Assembly (NCBI RefSeq): GCF_003991585.1
Contig: NZ_PQSP01000005.1
Span: forward strand, 124,001 to 188,000
Origin: Saezia sanguinis
GTDB taxonomy: Bacteria; Pseudomonadota; Gammaproteobacteria; Burkholderiales; Burkholderiaceae_C
DNA: 64,000 nucleotides
Direction: 5' to 3'
Shown here: positions 17,243-25,519 of the stretch, piece by piece
Numbering within the stretch: position 1 is the first letter of the stretch
Layout of the letters: each line of letters begins with the position of its first letter
Notes under the pieces: model-generated
Told to the model about the DNA's origin: nothing
Databases searched by the model: none
What the model saw: the letters and a program-made list of their open reading frames with translations, nothing else
Position numbers and translations under genes: made by a program

Positions 17243-19285
17243 ATGACTCAACGCTCAAAATACATTTCCCAGTGGTTATTTTGCATCATTTTTGCTGCTT
17301 TATCTTTGAGCGGATCGTTGGCGGTTGCTCAAAGCGGCGGCAATGCAGACCCTCGCGATGCATTGGTGTTGCAGGCGGCAGATGCGTATAAAAAGAACGA
17401 TATTCAGAAACTGCAGACAATTTTGCCTCAGGTGGCAGGGCACCCCATGGAACCCTGGGTGGATTACTGGTCTATCCGTTCACGGCTGGGGCAGGCCTCA
17501 CCGGAAGAAATCATGGCTTTTTTCCAGCGCTGGCCAGGCTCTTATGTTGAAGACCGGTTGCGCAATGACTGGTTGCTGCAGTTAGGCAAGCGGCAGCAGT
17601 GGGATCTGTTTTCTCAACAGTACCCCATGTTCAGAATGCGGGATGACTCGCAGGTCTTGTGTTACGCGCTGTTGATTGACCACCGCAATGGACATAACGC
17701 GGTATCGCAGGCGCGGGAAGAGTTCATTCAGATCCGCCCGGCGTATGTGTCGGAAGATGGCTGCAACATGATGGCCTCGGTACTTTACCGTGCCGGGAAA
17801 ATGCCGGCATCGGATATCTGGATCAAGGCGCGCCGGCTGGTTGAAGTCAACCGTGTCGCATCAACGCAGAAAACCGTGGCTTTGCTGAGCACAGAATTTG
17901 ACAATGCGATCAAGGTTCTGATGGACAAACCGGACCAGTGGCTGCACAGCCAGAAAGGCAGCGACGCTTCAAAGGTGGTTGCCGGGCCGATGCAAAGTGA
18001 ACTGGTGACGCTGGCGCTGATTCGCTGGGCGGCAAAAGACCCCAATGCCGCAGTTGCCGCGTTACGCAATGACTGGAAAGACGCACTGAATGCAGACCAG
18101 TCCGGCTGGGTTTATGCTGTGGCTGGCAGGGTGCTGGCGCAACGGCTCGATTCGAAGGCGCTTGATTACTATAAACAGGCCAGCGGAGCCAAAGGCTTGA
18201 GTGATGATGTACTGAACTGGCATGCCCGGGCGCAACTGCGGGCGGCGGCCAGCAGCAGAGACACACAGGGCTGGAAGCGCCTGGTGACGCTGATTGATTC
18301 CATGCCGGAAAATCTGCGTACCGATGCCACCTGGGTGTACTGGAAAGCGATTGGACTCAGACACCTGGCGGGGCAACATGCCGGGCATGAAAACCATCAA
18401 CAGGCCAATGCCATGCTGGAATCGATTGCTGGCTATGACGGGTTTTATGAGCAACTGGCTACCGAAGAACTCGGGCGCAAAATCATGCTGCCGGCACAAC
18501 CGCAATCGCCAACAGAGCAGGAAATGAATGCGGCGATTGAAACGCCCGGACTCATGCGTGCGCTGTATGCCATTCGCATGGGGCTGCGCAGCGAAGGGCT
18601 GCGCGAATGGAACTGGAACCTGATTGGCAAGAACGACCGCCAGTTACAGGCGGCTGCACAACTGGCGTGTGACCAGCATGTCTGGGACCGTTGTGTGAAT
18701 ACCAGCGAGCGGGCCAAGGGGCTGTTCAATGTGTCGCAGCGCTTCCCCATGCCGTACAAAGACCTGGTGATGCCGCGTACCAATGAAATCGGGCTGGATC
18801 CGTCTTATGTTTTCGGTTTGATGCGCCAGGAGTCACGTTTCATTGCAGATATTCAATCCAGCGCCGGTGCCAGCGGGTTAATGCAGTTGATGCCGGCCAC
18901 CGCCAGGTGGACCGCCAAAGAAATTGGCATGACAGATTTCAAACCTGCACTGGTGACCGACCCCAAGGTGAACATCACGTTAGGAACGGCTTATCTGAAA
19001 CTGTCTGTCGATGAGTTTGATGGCTCGGAACTGCTGGCCGCCGCCGGTTACAACGCTGGCCCCAACCGGCCACGCCGCTGGCGCAATGGGCCGGCACTGG
19101 ATGGCGCAGTATGGGCTGAAAACGTACCGTTTAATGAAACGCGGGCTTACGTGAAAACCGTGCTTTCCGCAGCGGTGGTGTACCAGATGGTGCTGACCGG
19201 GCAGCCGCAGTCTTTGCGGGATAGGCTGGGGCAGGTGAAGCCGCATGATCCTTCGGTGCCGGACAAAACGCCTGATCTGCCTTGA
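17243..19285 (+). CDS. slt: Soluble lytic murein transglycosylase
   Basis: Periplasmic muramidase that cleaves peptidoglycan with formation of 1,6-anhydro-MurNAc, feeding the recycling pathway in which NagZ (58.5 kb) also acts. The 680-residue protein has a signal peptide (about residues 1-29, ending LAVAQS), a long alpha-superhelical domain (about 40-490) and a C-terminal SLT domain. That domain contains catalytic Glu530 in MRQESRF, GLMQLMPATA and AAGYNAGPNRP. Length fits Slt70-type enzymes. cca follows 38 bp downstream, probably co-transcribed. Confidence 0.94.
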   Translation: MTQRSKYISQWLFCIIFAALSLSGSLAVAQSGGNADPRDALVLQAADAYKKNDIQKLQTILPQVAGHPMEPWVDYWSIRSRLGQASPEEIMAFFQRWPGSYVEDRLRNDWLLQLGKRQQWDLFSQQYPMFRMRDDSQVLCYALLIDHRNGHNAVSQAREEFIQIRPAYVSEDGCNMMASVLYRAGKMPASDIWIKARRLVEVNRVASTQKTVALLSTEFDNAIKVLMDKPDQWLHSQKGSDASKVVAGPMQSELVTLALIRWAAKDPNAAVAALRNDWKDALNADQSGWVYAVAGRVLAQRLDSKALDYYKQASGAKGLSDDVLNWHARAQLRAAASSRDTQGWKRLVTLIDSMPENLRTDATWVYWKAIGLRHLAGQHAGHENHQQANAMLESIAGYDGFYEQLATEELGRKIMLPAQPQSPTEQEMNAAIETPGLMRALYAIRMGLRSEGLREWNWNLIGKNDRQLQAAAQLACDQHVWDRCVNTSERAKGLFNVSQRFPMPYKDLVMPRTNEIGLDPSYVFGLMRQESRFIADIQSSAGASGLMQLMPATARWTAKEIGMTDFKPALVTDPKVNITLGTAYLKLSVDEFDGSELLAAAGYNAGPNRPRRWRNGPALDGAVWAENVPFNETRAYVKTVLSAAVVYQMVLTGQPQSLRDRLGQVKPHDPSVPDKTPDLP

Positions 19286-19323
19286 GCCGGCGTGAAAGCG
19301 CAGATAGATAAAGGAAGCAGACC

Positions 19324-20625
19324 GTGAAAACCTACATGGTCGGTGGGGCTGTACGCGATATGTTGCTGGGGTGGCCCGTGCAGGACAGGGACTGGGTTGT
19401 GGTTGGTGCCACACCGCAGGAGCTGATCGGGGCGGGCTATACGCCGGTAGGCAAGGACTTTCCGGTATTTCTGCACCCCCAAACACATGAAGAGGTGGCG
19501 CTGGCGCGTACCGAGCGTAAGACCGCGCCGGGATATCACGGGTTCAGCTTTCATGCCGACCCGACTGTGACGCTGGAGGAGGATCTGGCGCGGCGCGACC
19601 TGACGATCAATGCCATTGCGCAGGATGAGCAGGGCCATCTGATTGATCCTTATGGCGGACAAAAGGATTTGCATGACAAGGTGCTGCGCCATGTGACGCA
19701 GGCATTTGCCGAAGACCCCGTGCGCATTTTGCGGGTGGCGCGTTTTGCTGCACGTTATGTGGATTTCACCGTTGCGCCCGAAACCATGCAACTGATGCGT
19801 GCAATGGTCGCTGCTGGAGAGGTGGATGCTTTGGTGGCTGAGCGCGTGTGGCAGGAACTCTCGCGTGGCCTGATGGAGCAAATGCCATCACGCATGATCC
19901 ATGTGCTGCATGAGTGCGGCGCACTTGCCAGAATTCTGCCTGAAATTGACCAGCGTTTTGGTGCCTGGCAATTGATTTTGAGCGCGTTGCAGCCTTCTGC
20001 CACCGCACAGGATGCTGCTGCCCATGCCGATGGTGAAATACGGTATGACCGCCGCCATGGCTGGGCCGAGCAGGGGCGGCATACCCTGCGTGCGCTGGAT
20101 GTGTCGGCGCAGCAGGGTACACCGCTGCCGGTCCGGTTTGCCTGTCTGGTTTATGATGCCGCGCTGACGGACGCGTTGCGGCTGGAGGCCCAACTGGAGC
20201 CGGACCGTGACCTGCTGCACGGCCTGAAGGGGCTATGCGAGCGTTTGCGTGTTCCGGTGGAATGTCGCGAGTTGGCGCAACTGGCGCAGCAATTTGTTGC
20301 GCAGATACATGGCGCTGCACATTTTGACGCCGGGGCTGTGATGCGCTTGTTTAAGCACACAGATGCGTTTCGCCAGCCCGATCGTTTTCGAAGCCTGCTG
20401 GATGTGGCACAAGTGGATGCCGCAGCATACCCTGAATGGCTGGGCATTTGCTATCCGCAGCGGCAATGGCTTGGCCATGCTTTGGATGCCGCGCTGGCTG
20501 TAGATACCAAAGGCACTGCCCGGCAGGCCATGGCTTCGGGTGCCCAGGGACTTGCGGTGGGAGAGGCCGTTGATGCCGCCAGACTGGCGTGCATTGAAAA
20601 AAACTGGCAGCCGCTGGCGCAGTAA
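19324..20625 (+). CDS. cca: CCA tRNA nucleotidyltransferase (multifunctional CCA protein)
   Basis: Adds or repairs the 3'-CCA end of tRNAs without a template. The 433-residue protein starts with GTG, preceded by an AAGGAAG box, and shows the class II nucleotidyltransferase motifs GGAVRDMLLG and DRDWVVVG (metal-binding DxD). It also has the RRDLTINAIA box and EDPVRILRVARFAARY. The region beyond about residue 230 includes HDGRTLR-like residues (QGRHTLRALD) of an HD-type domain, but the leading His-Asp pair of an active HD phosphohydrolase is not evident. It converges with the MidA-like gene, with only 7 bp between the stops. Confidence 0.93.
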   Translation: MKTYMVGGAVRDMLLGWPVQDRDWVVVGATPQELIGAGYTPVGKDFPVFLHPQTHEEVALARTERKTAPGYHGFSFHADPTVTLEEDLARRDLTINAIAQDEQGHLIDPYGGQKDLHDKVLRHVTQAFAEDPVRILRVARFAARYVDFTVAPETMQLMRAMVAAGEVDALVAERVWQELSRGLMEQMPSRMIHVLHECGALARILPEIDQRFGAWQLILSALQPSATAQDAAAHADGEIRYDRRHGWAEQGRHTLRALDVSAQQGTPLPVRFACLVYDAALTDALRLEAQLEPDRDLLHGLKGLCERLRVPVECRELAQLAQQFVAQIHGAAHFDAGAVMRLFKHTDAFRQPDRFRSLLDVAQVDAAAYPEWLGICYPQRQWLGHALDAALAVDTKGTARQAMASGAQGLAVGEAVDAARLACIEKNWQPLAQ

Positions 20626-20632
20626 GTAAACG

Positions 20633-21742
20633 CTACAGCGTATGCGTCCGGTCGCCGTTGGCAAAGCCCAGCGGGTCCAGATCGCAGTTTTTGCCCAGCG
20701 CAATCACTTTAAAGATTTCTCCCATTTCATGCTCGCCTATCAGTTTGAAAGCAGCGCTGCGTGCGGCAAGCGACGCATGGCTCTGGTCCTGCGGCAGCAA
20801 ATCCAGCATGCCGCAATTGAGCAGAAAATGGGCCTGCGTGGTGTAGCCCAGCACATCCATGCCGCTTTCCTGTGCTGCCAGCGCAATACCGGTAAAGTTG
20901 ACATGGGCCGTGATGTCTTTCAGCCCCACGTCGACAAGCGGATCGGTGTCGGCCTTGTGCAGGCGGTGGCACATCAGGGTGCCCATGCTGCGCTGCGGGT
21001 GATAAAACTCGTGCTCTGGAAAGCCGTAATCAATGAAAAAGGCGGCACCGCATTCCATGCGATCTGCCAGTGTTCTGATAAATCCTTCAGCCTGCAGCGG
21101 CAGTTCTGTCAGGTAGTCTGCATGGCCCTCAATCGTAACTGGCGGGTGCAGCGAGGTGGGGCGATCGTCCCAGCAGAACTGCTGGCCGGTGGCGTCAAGC
21201 GACACGCCACGCTCGTGCCACTGGCCCTGCAGGCGGTGAATCAGCTTGACCGGCATGGCGTCCAGAACTTCATTGCCAACGACAACGCCGCTGAATTTTT
21301 CAGGCAACTGGTCTATCCAATGCACTTTGTGCGCATGTTCAGGAACATGGCGCTGAATCGTCAGTCGTTGCTGTTCGCGCAAAGTGGCGGAAAGATCCAC
21401 AATAATATAGCGTTCCAATGTATCGCCCAGTGCCGTTAAAATATGGCTTGCGAGGGCGCCGGAGCCGGCGCCGAATTCCCAGATGGTACGCGTGCGTGTA
21501 GCTTGCAGTGCCTGCTGCAGTTGTGCCGCCAGTGCTTTGCCAAAATAAGGGGAAAGCACGGGGGCGGTGATGTAGTCACTGCCGGAAGAGGGCAATGCGC
21601 CAAACTGCTGTGATGAATTGCTGTAGTAGCCAAGCTCGGGCGTATACAGTGCGGCGGCCATGAAAAGGTCAAACGCCAGCCAGTTCTCGTGGCGGTGAAT
21701 ACTTTGGGTAATGACCTCGTGCAGGCGCGCGTTTTCGCTCAT
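20633..21742 (-). CDS. MidA-like SAM-dependent methyltransferase (COG1565)
   Basis: The 369-residue protein belongs to the NDUFAF7/MidA family of SAM-dependent methyltransferases, with IWEFGAGSGALASHIL as motif I, GVVVGNEVLDAMPV and AFFIDYGFPEHEFYHP. The eukaryotic relative methylates an arginine of a complex I subunit; bacterial substrates are not established. The frame is open upstream to 21895, but that part overlaps the divergent folM start. MSENARLHEV at 21742 is the natural N-terminus. Gene order cca / midA-like / folM is common in Burkholderiales. Confidence 0.85.
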   Translation of the reverse strand: MSENARLHEVITQSIHRHENWLAFDLFMAAALYTPELGYYSNSSQQFGALPSSGSDYITAPVLSPYFGKALAAQLQQALQATRTRTIWEFGAGSGALASHILTALGDTLERYIIVDLSATLREQQRLTIQRHVPEHAHKVHWIDQLPEKFSGVVVGNEVLDAMPVKLIHRLQGQWHERGVSLDATGQQFCWDDRPTSLHPPVTIEGHADYLTELPLQAEGFIRTLADRMECGAAFFIDYGFPEHEFYHPQRSMGTLMCHRLHKADTDPLVDVGLKDITAHVNFTGIALAAQESGMDVLGYTTQAHFLLNCGMLDLLPQDQSHASLAARSAAFKLIGEHEMGEIFKVIALGKNCDLDPLGFANGDRTHTL

Positions 21743-21793
21743 GGATACACTCTTGAATTTTAACAAGCCACATTGTAGAGAAAGACGATAGAA

Positions 21794-22564
21794 ATGTCTG
21801 TTGTTCTGGTTACCGGAGCTGCACGCCGTCTGGGGCGGGACGTGTCTTTGGCGCTGGCGCGTGCAGGGTGGGACGTGGCGGTGCATTGTCACCATTCTGT
21901 GGCACAGGGTGCGGAGCTGGTCAGCGAGTTACAGGCGCTGGGGGTGCGTGCTGCGGTGTTCAAGGCGGATTTGTCCGATGAGCGCGCATGCAGGGAATTG
22001 CTGCCGCAAGTGGCTGACGCCTTGGGGCCGGTGCATGCGGTTGTGAACAATGCTTCGCAGTTTGTCTATGACGATGCGGCCAGTTTCAGTTATGAAATGT
22101 TGCTTGCGCATATAAAAACCAATACGGCACCGGCCATTGTGCTGGCGCAGGCGTTATATGAAATGCGGGTCAAAGAAGGTTCTTCATCGGCAATGCCGTC
22201 GCAGGGTGTGGTGGTGAATCTGCTGGACCAGAAGCTGTGGAACCTGAACCCTGATTATCTGAGCTACACTTTGTCTAAAGCAGCACTGCGGGCAGCAACG
22301 GAAATGCTGGCACAGGCGCTGGCGCCGGTGGTTCGTGTTGTTGGTGTGGCTCCGGGGCTGACGTTGCCCAGCACGGAGATGACCGATGAGGAGTTTGCAA
22401 AACTGCATCAGCTCTCGCCCTTGCAGCAGTCTTCCACGGCGCAGGATGTGGTGCAGGCCGTGTGTTTTGCAATCAGCAACCGGGCGCTGACCGGAACAAC
22501 CTTGCTGGTGGACGGGGGGCAGCACCTGATGCCCCAGCCACGTGATTTCAGCCGGATGACATGA
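21794..22564 (+). CDS. folM: Short-chain dehydrogenase, FolM-like pteridine reductase
   Basis: NADPH-dependent SDR of 256 residues with the pteridine-reductase form of the cofactor motif, TGAARRLGRD (an Arg in the third loop position), NNAS instead of NNAG, and a catalytic Tyr-Lys pair in YLSYTLSKAAL. FolM-type enzymes reduce dihydromonapterin or dihydrofolate. The assignment is supported by the ATGA overlap with folB, a folate-pathway gene. The usual SDR Ser is replaced by Asp in NLLDQK, as in pteridine reductases. It is divergent from the MidA-like gene, 51 bp apart. Confidence 0.85.
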   Translation: MSVVLVTGAARRLGRDVSLALARAGWDVAVHCHHSVAQGAELVSELQALGVRAAVFKADLSDERACRELLPQVADALGPVHAVVNNASQFVYDDAASFSYEMLLAHIKTNTAPAIVLAQALYEMRVKEGSSSAMPSQGVVVNLLDQKLWNLNPDYLSYTLSKAALRAATEMLAQALAPVVRVVGVAPGLTLPSTEMTDEEFAKLHQLSPLQQSSTAQDVVQAVCFAISNRALTGTTLLVDGGQHLMPQPRDFSRMT

Positions 22565-22941
22565 TGAATACAGTATTGACACATGGTTACCAGACGTTGA
22601 GCCTGAAGGGGTTGCGGTTTTCTGCCAATCTGGGGATTTTGCCGCAGGAAATGGACCACTCCCAGCCGATTGAAGTGGATGCCGAGTTGAACCTGGGGCG
22701 GCAGCCATTGGCGCCCAGTGATGATGCCATTTACAGTGTGCTGGATTATCGCAAGGTTAGGGCGGCCATCATTGAAACCTGTACCCAGGGGCATATCAAC
22801 CTGCTGGAAAGCCTGATCGGCAAAGTGGCTTACCGGTTGATGGCGTTGCCCGGTGTGCTGGGCGTGCGTGTGCGCATTGCCAAGCTGGAAATTTTTGATG
22901 ATTGCGAAGTGGCGATCCGGGTGGAAACCGGACAGTGGTAA
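22561..22941 (+). CDS. folB: Dihydroneopterin aldolase
   Basis: Cleaves 7,8-dihydroneopterin to 6-hydroxymethyl-dihydropterin in folate synthesis (some members act as epimerases). The 126-residue protein has the family features LKGLRFSANLGILPQE near the N-terminus, a beta strand VDAELNL, and LLESLIGKVAYRLM with the catalytic-region Lys. The start overlaps the folM stop (ATGA); a second ATG immediately follows. Co-transcription with folM makes a two-step folate unit. ttcA follows 53 bp downstream. Confidence 0.88.
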   Translation: MMNTVLTHGYQTLSLKGLRFSANLGILPQEMDHSQPIEVDAELNLGRQPLAPSDDAIYSVLDYRKVRAAIIETCTQGHINLLESLIGKVAYRLMALPGVLGVRVRIAKLEIFDDCEVAIRVETGQW

Positions 22942-22994
22942 GTGATAGTTAGCCCGGGTGGCTGATCCGACGGAATTTGAAGGTGCTGGATGTA

Positions 22995-23993
22995 ATGAGC
23001 TCTACCGAAAATGATTCTTCTGCTGAAACGGCGCACCGGCTGGTGATGACACAGAAAGCGCGCAAAACTGAGTTTGAAAATAACAAACTGGGCAAAAGAC
23101 TGTGCCGTAAAGTAACGCAGGCGATATCAGATTACAACATGATTGAGCCGGGCGATAAGGTGATGGTCTGCCTTTCTGGAGGGAAAGACAGCTTTTCGTT
23201 GCTGGATATTCTGTTGCGGTTGCAGCGCCGGGCACCGTTTGATTTTGAAATTGTGGCAGTGAACCTGGACCAGAAACAGCCGGGATTCCCGGCCCATGTG
23301 CTGCCGCAATACCTGACCCAACTTGGGGTACCGTTTCACATTGAAGACCAGGACACGTATTCGATTGTCAAACGTGTTGTGCCTGAAGGCAAAACCATGT
23401 GCAGCCTGTGCTCGCGTTTGCGCCGCGGGGTGCTGTACCGGGTGGCCGGAGAATTGGGCGCTACCAAGATTGCATTGGGGCATCACCGCGATGACATGTT
23501 GCAAACACTGTTGCTCAATATGTTTTTCGCGGCCAAGCTCAAAGGCATGCCGCCCAAGCTGGTGAGTGATGACGGTAAACACATTGTGATACGGCCTTTG
23601 GCGTATGTGGACGAGAAGTCGCTGGAGCGCTGGGCCCAAGTGCAGCAGTTCCCCATTATTCCGTGCTCGTTGTGCGGTTCGCAGGAAAACCTGCAGCGCC
23701 AGCAGATGAAGCAGATGCTGCAGGAGTGGGATAAAAAATTCCCGGGCCGGATTTACAACATGTTCAATGCGCTATCGCATGTGGTGCCGTCACACCTGAT
23801 GGACCGCACGCTGTATCCGTTTGAAAACCTCAAGGCCACAGGAGTGGCCGACCCGGAGGGTGATACGGCGTTTGACCAGGAGTCTTTCCCCGGTCCGGGT
23901 GAAAACGATAACGCAGCCGATACAGGGGCGGAACTGCCTGCCGAGCAACATATTGCCGTGCATCAAATTCAGCGTGCCAAAGCCTCATCGTGA
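22995..23993 (+). CDS. ttcA: tRNA 2-thiocytidine(32) synthetase
   Basis: Iron-sulfur enzyme that thiolates C32 of certain tRNAs using an ATP-activated intermediate. The 332-residue protein carries the PP-loop [13 protein letters not shown], the CxxC pair [11 protein letters not shown] and a second CSLCG. These cysteines hold the [4Fe-4S] cluster. The family motif [14 protein letters not shown] is also present. The ATG at 22995 is preferred over an in-frame TTG at 22977 because AAGG lies upstream at workable spacing. The C-terminal tail of about 45 residues is acidic and poorly conserved-looking. Confidence 0.94.
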   Translation: MSSTENDSSAETAHRLVMTQKARKTEFENNKLGKRLCRKVTQAISDYNMIEPGDKVMVCLSGGKDSFSLLDILLRLQRRAPFDFEIVAVNLDQKQPGFPAHVLPQYLTQLGVPFHIEDQDTYSIVKRVVPEGKTMCSLCSRLRRGVLYRVAGELGATKIALGHHRDDMLQTLLLNMFFAAKLKGMPPKLVSDDGKHIVIRPLAYVDEKSLERWAQVQQFPIIPCSLCGSQENLQRQQMKQMLQEWDKKFPGRIYNMFNALSHVVPSHLMDRTLYPFENLKATGVADPEGDTAFDQESFPGPGENDNAADTGAELPAEQHIAVHQIQRAKASS

Positions 23994-24111
23994 CAAGGCC
24001 GTGGCTGTAGTAAACGGGTAAAATGATTCGCCAGAATATTTGACCAAGTTGTGGCGGGTACATAATTGGATCAAACTGGCCCAAAAGCGTACGCACGATC
24101 AAAGGAAAAAC

Positions 24112-25500
24112 ATGCTGGATTGTAATGTGGTCATCATGGCGGCGGGGCGCGGCACCCGCATGAAATCCGATAAACCCAAGGTATTGCATACCGTGGGCGG
24201 GATGTCGATGCTGCAACGGGTCGTGAATACGGCCGGGCTGGTGGAGCCCCGGAATATTGTGGTGGTTGTTGGTTGCGGCAGCGAGCTGGTGCAACAGTCG
24301 GTGCAGGGGAATAGCCTGCATTTTGTTTTGCAGGAGCCGCAACTGGGCACCGGGCATGCGGTACAGCAGGCATTGCCATTATTGCCCGACAGTGGTGTCA
24401 CGCTGATTCTCAATGGCGATGTGCCGCTGGTGGCGGCTGATGATCTAGCTGGTCTGGTGCGAGAGTGCGCCGGCAAAAGCCTGGTGCTGCTGACAGTGGA
24501 GCTGGACGACCCGACCGGATATGGCCGCATTGTCCGCTCGGATGATGACAAGGTCGTTGGCATTGTTGAGCAAAAAGATGCTACGGCGGCACAGCAGCAG
24601 ATCAAAGAAATCAATACCGGTGTGATGGCCGTACCGACACAGCATCTGAAACGCTGGCTGGTCAATCTGAAAAATGACAATGCGCAGAAAGAATATTATC
24701 TGACCGATATTGTGGCAATGGCGGTATCCGAAGAGGTTCGTGTGGACACCAGGAAGGTAGAAGACCCTGCGACGGTGGCCGGCGTGAATTCTCCGCAGCA
24801 ACTGGCGGCCCTGGAGCGGGCTTTTCAAAAACGTGTTGCCGAAGACCTCATGTCTCAGGGCGTGCGGCTGGCTGATCCGGCGCGGTTGGATGTTCGGGGG
24901 GAATTGCATTGCGGACGGGATGTTGAAATTGATGTGGGGTGTGTTTTTTCTGGCAAGGTTAGGCTCGGCAACAACGTGCGTATAGGCGCCCATTGCGTGA
25001 TCAGCAATGCGGTGCTTGCCGATGACGTGGAGATTCATCCTTTTACCCATATTGACGGCGGCAAGCAGGGCGTTGAAGTTGGCGCAGGCTCTCTGGTAGG
25101 GCCTTATGCGCGGCTGCGCCCGGGTGCAACGCTGGGTGAACAGGTGCATGTGGGGAACTTTGTCGAGGTGAAAAATAGCACACTGGCGCATGGTGCCAAG
25201 GCCAACCACCTGACCTATCTGGGGGACGCCACTGTAGGCGAGCAGGTGAATGTAGGTGCCGGGACGATTACCGCCAATTACGATGGCGTTAATAAATACC
25301 GCACCACCATTGGCGCGTACTCCCGTATCGGCAGTAACACGGTGCTGGTGGCACCTGTGGAGATTGGTGAGCGCAGTACGATTGCCGCTGGTAGTGCCAT
25401 TACCCAGAATGCACCGGCAGATACGCTGACGCTGGCGCGGGCCCGGCAGATTTCAGTGCCCGGCTGGAAGCGGCCGGAAAAACCGGTTTCTAAAAAGTAA
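24112..25500 (+). CDS. glmU: Bifunctional UDP-GlcNAc pyrophosphorylase / GlcN-1-P acetyltransferase
   Basis: Makes UDP-GlcNAc, the precursor of peptidoglycan and lipid A: the C-terminal domain acetylates glucosamine-1-P and the N-terminal domain adds UMP. The 462 residues start MLDCNVVIMAAGRGTRMKS with the nucleotide-binding loop and continue with NGDVPL and GYGRIV. From about residue 250 there is a left-handed beta helix of hexapeptide repeats ending in the acetyltransferase site (NFVEVKNS, YLGDATVGE, GAGTITANYDG). AAAGGAAAA precedes the ATG at 24112; the frame upstream is non-homologous. It converges with the AraC regulator. Confidence 0.96.
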   Translation: MLDCNVVIMAAGRGTRMKSDKPKVLHTVGGMSMLQRVVNTAGLVEPRNIVVVVGCGSELVQQSVQGNSLHFVLQEPQLGTGHAVQQALPLLPDSGVTLILNGDVPLVAADDLAGLVRECAGKSLVLLTVELDDPTGYGRIVRSDDDKVVGIVEQKDATAAQQQIKEINTGVMAVPTQHLKRWLVNLKNDNAQKEYYLTDIVAMAVSEEVRVDTRKVEDPATVAGVNSPQQLAALERAFQKRVAEDLMSQGVRLADPARLDVRGELHCGRDVEIDVGCVFSGKVRLGNNVRIGAHCVISNAVLADDVEIHPFTHIDGGKQGVEVGAGSLVGPYARLRPGATLGEQVHVGNFVEVKNSTLAHGAKANHLTYLGDATVGEQVNVGAGTITANYDGVNKYRTTIGAYSRIGSNTVLVAPVEIGERSTIAAGSAITQNAPADTLTLARARQISVPGWKRPEKPVSKK

Positions 25501-25519
25501 GCGCAGTTCTGGAAAACCG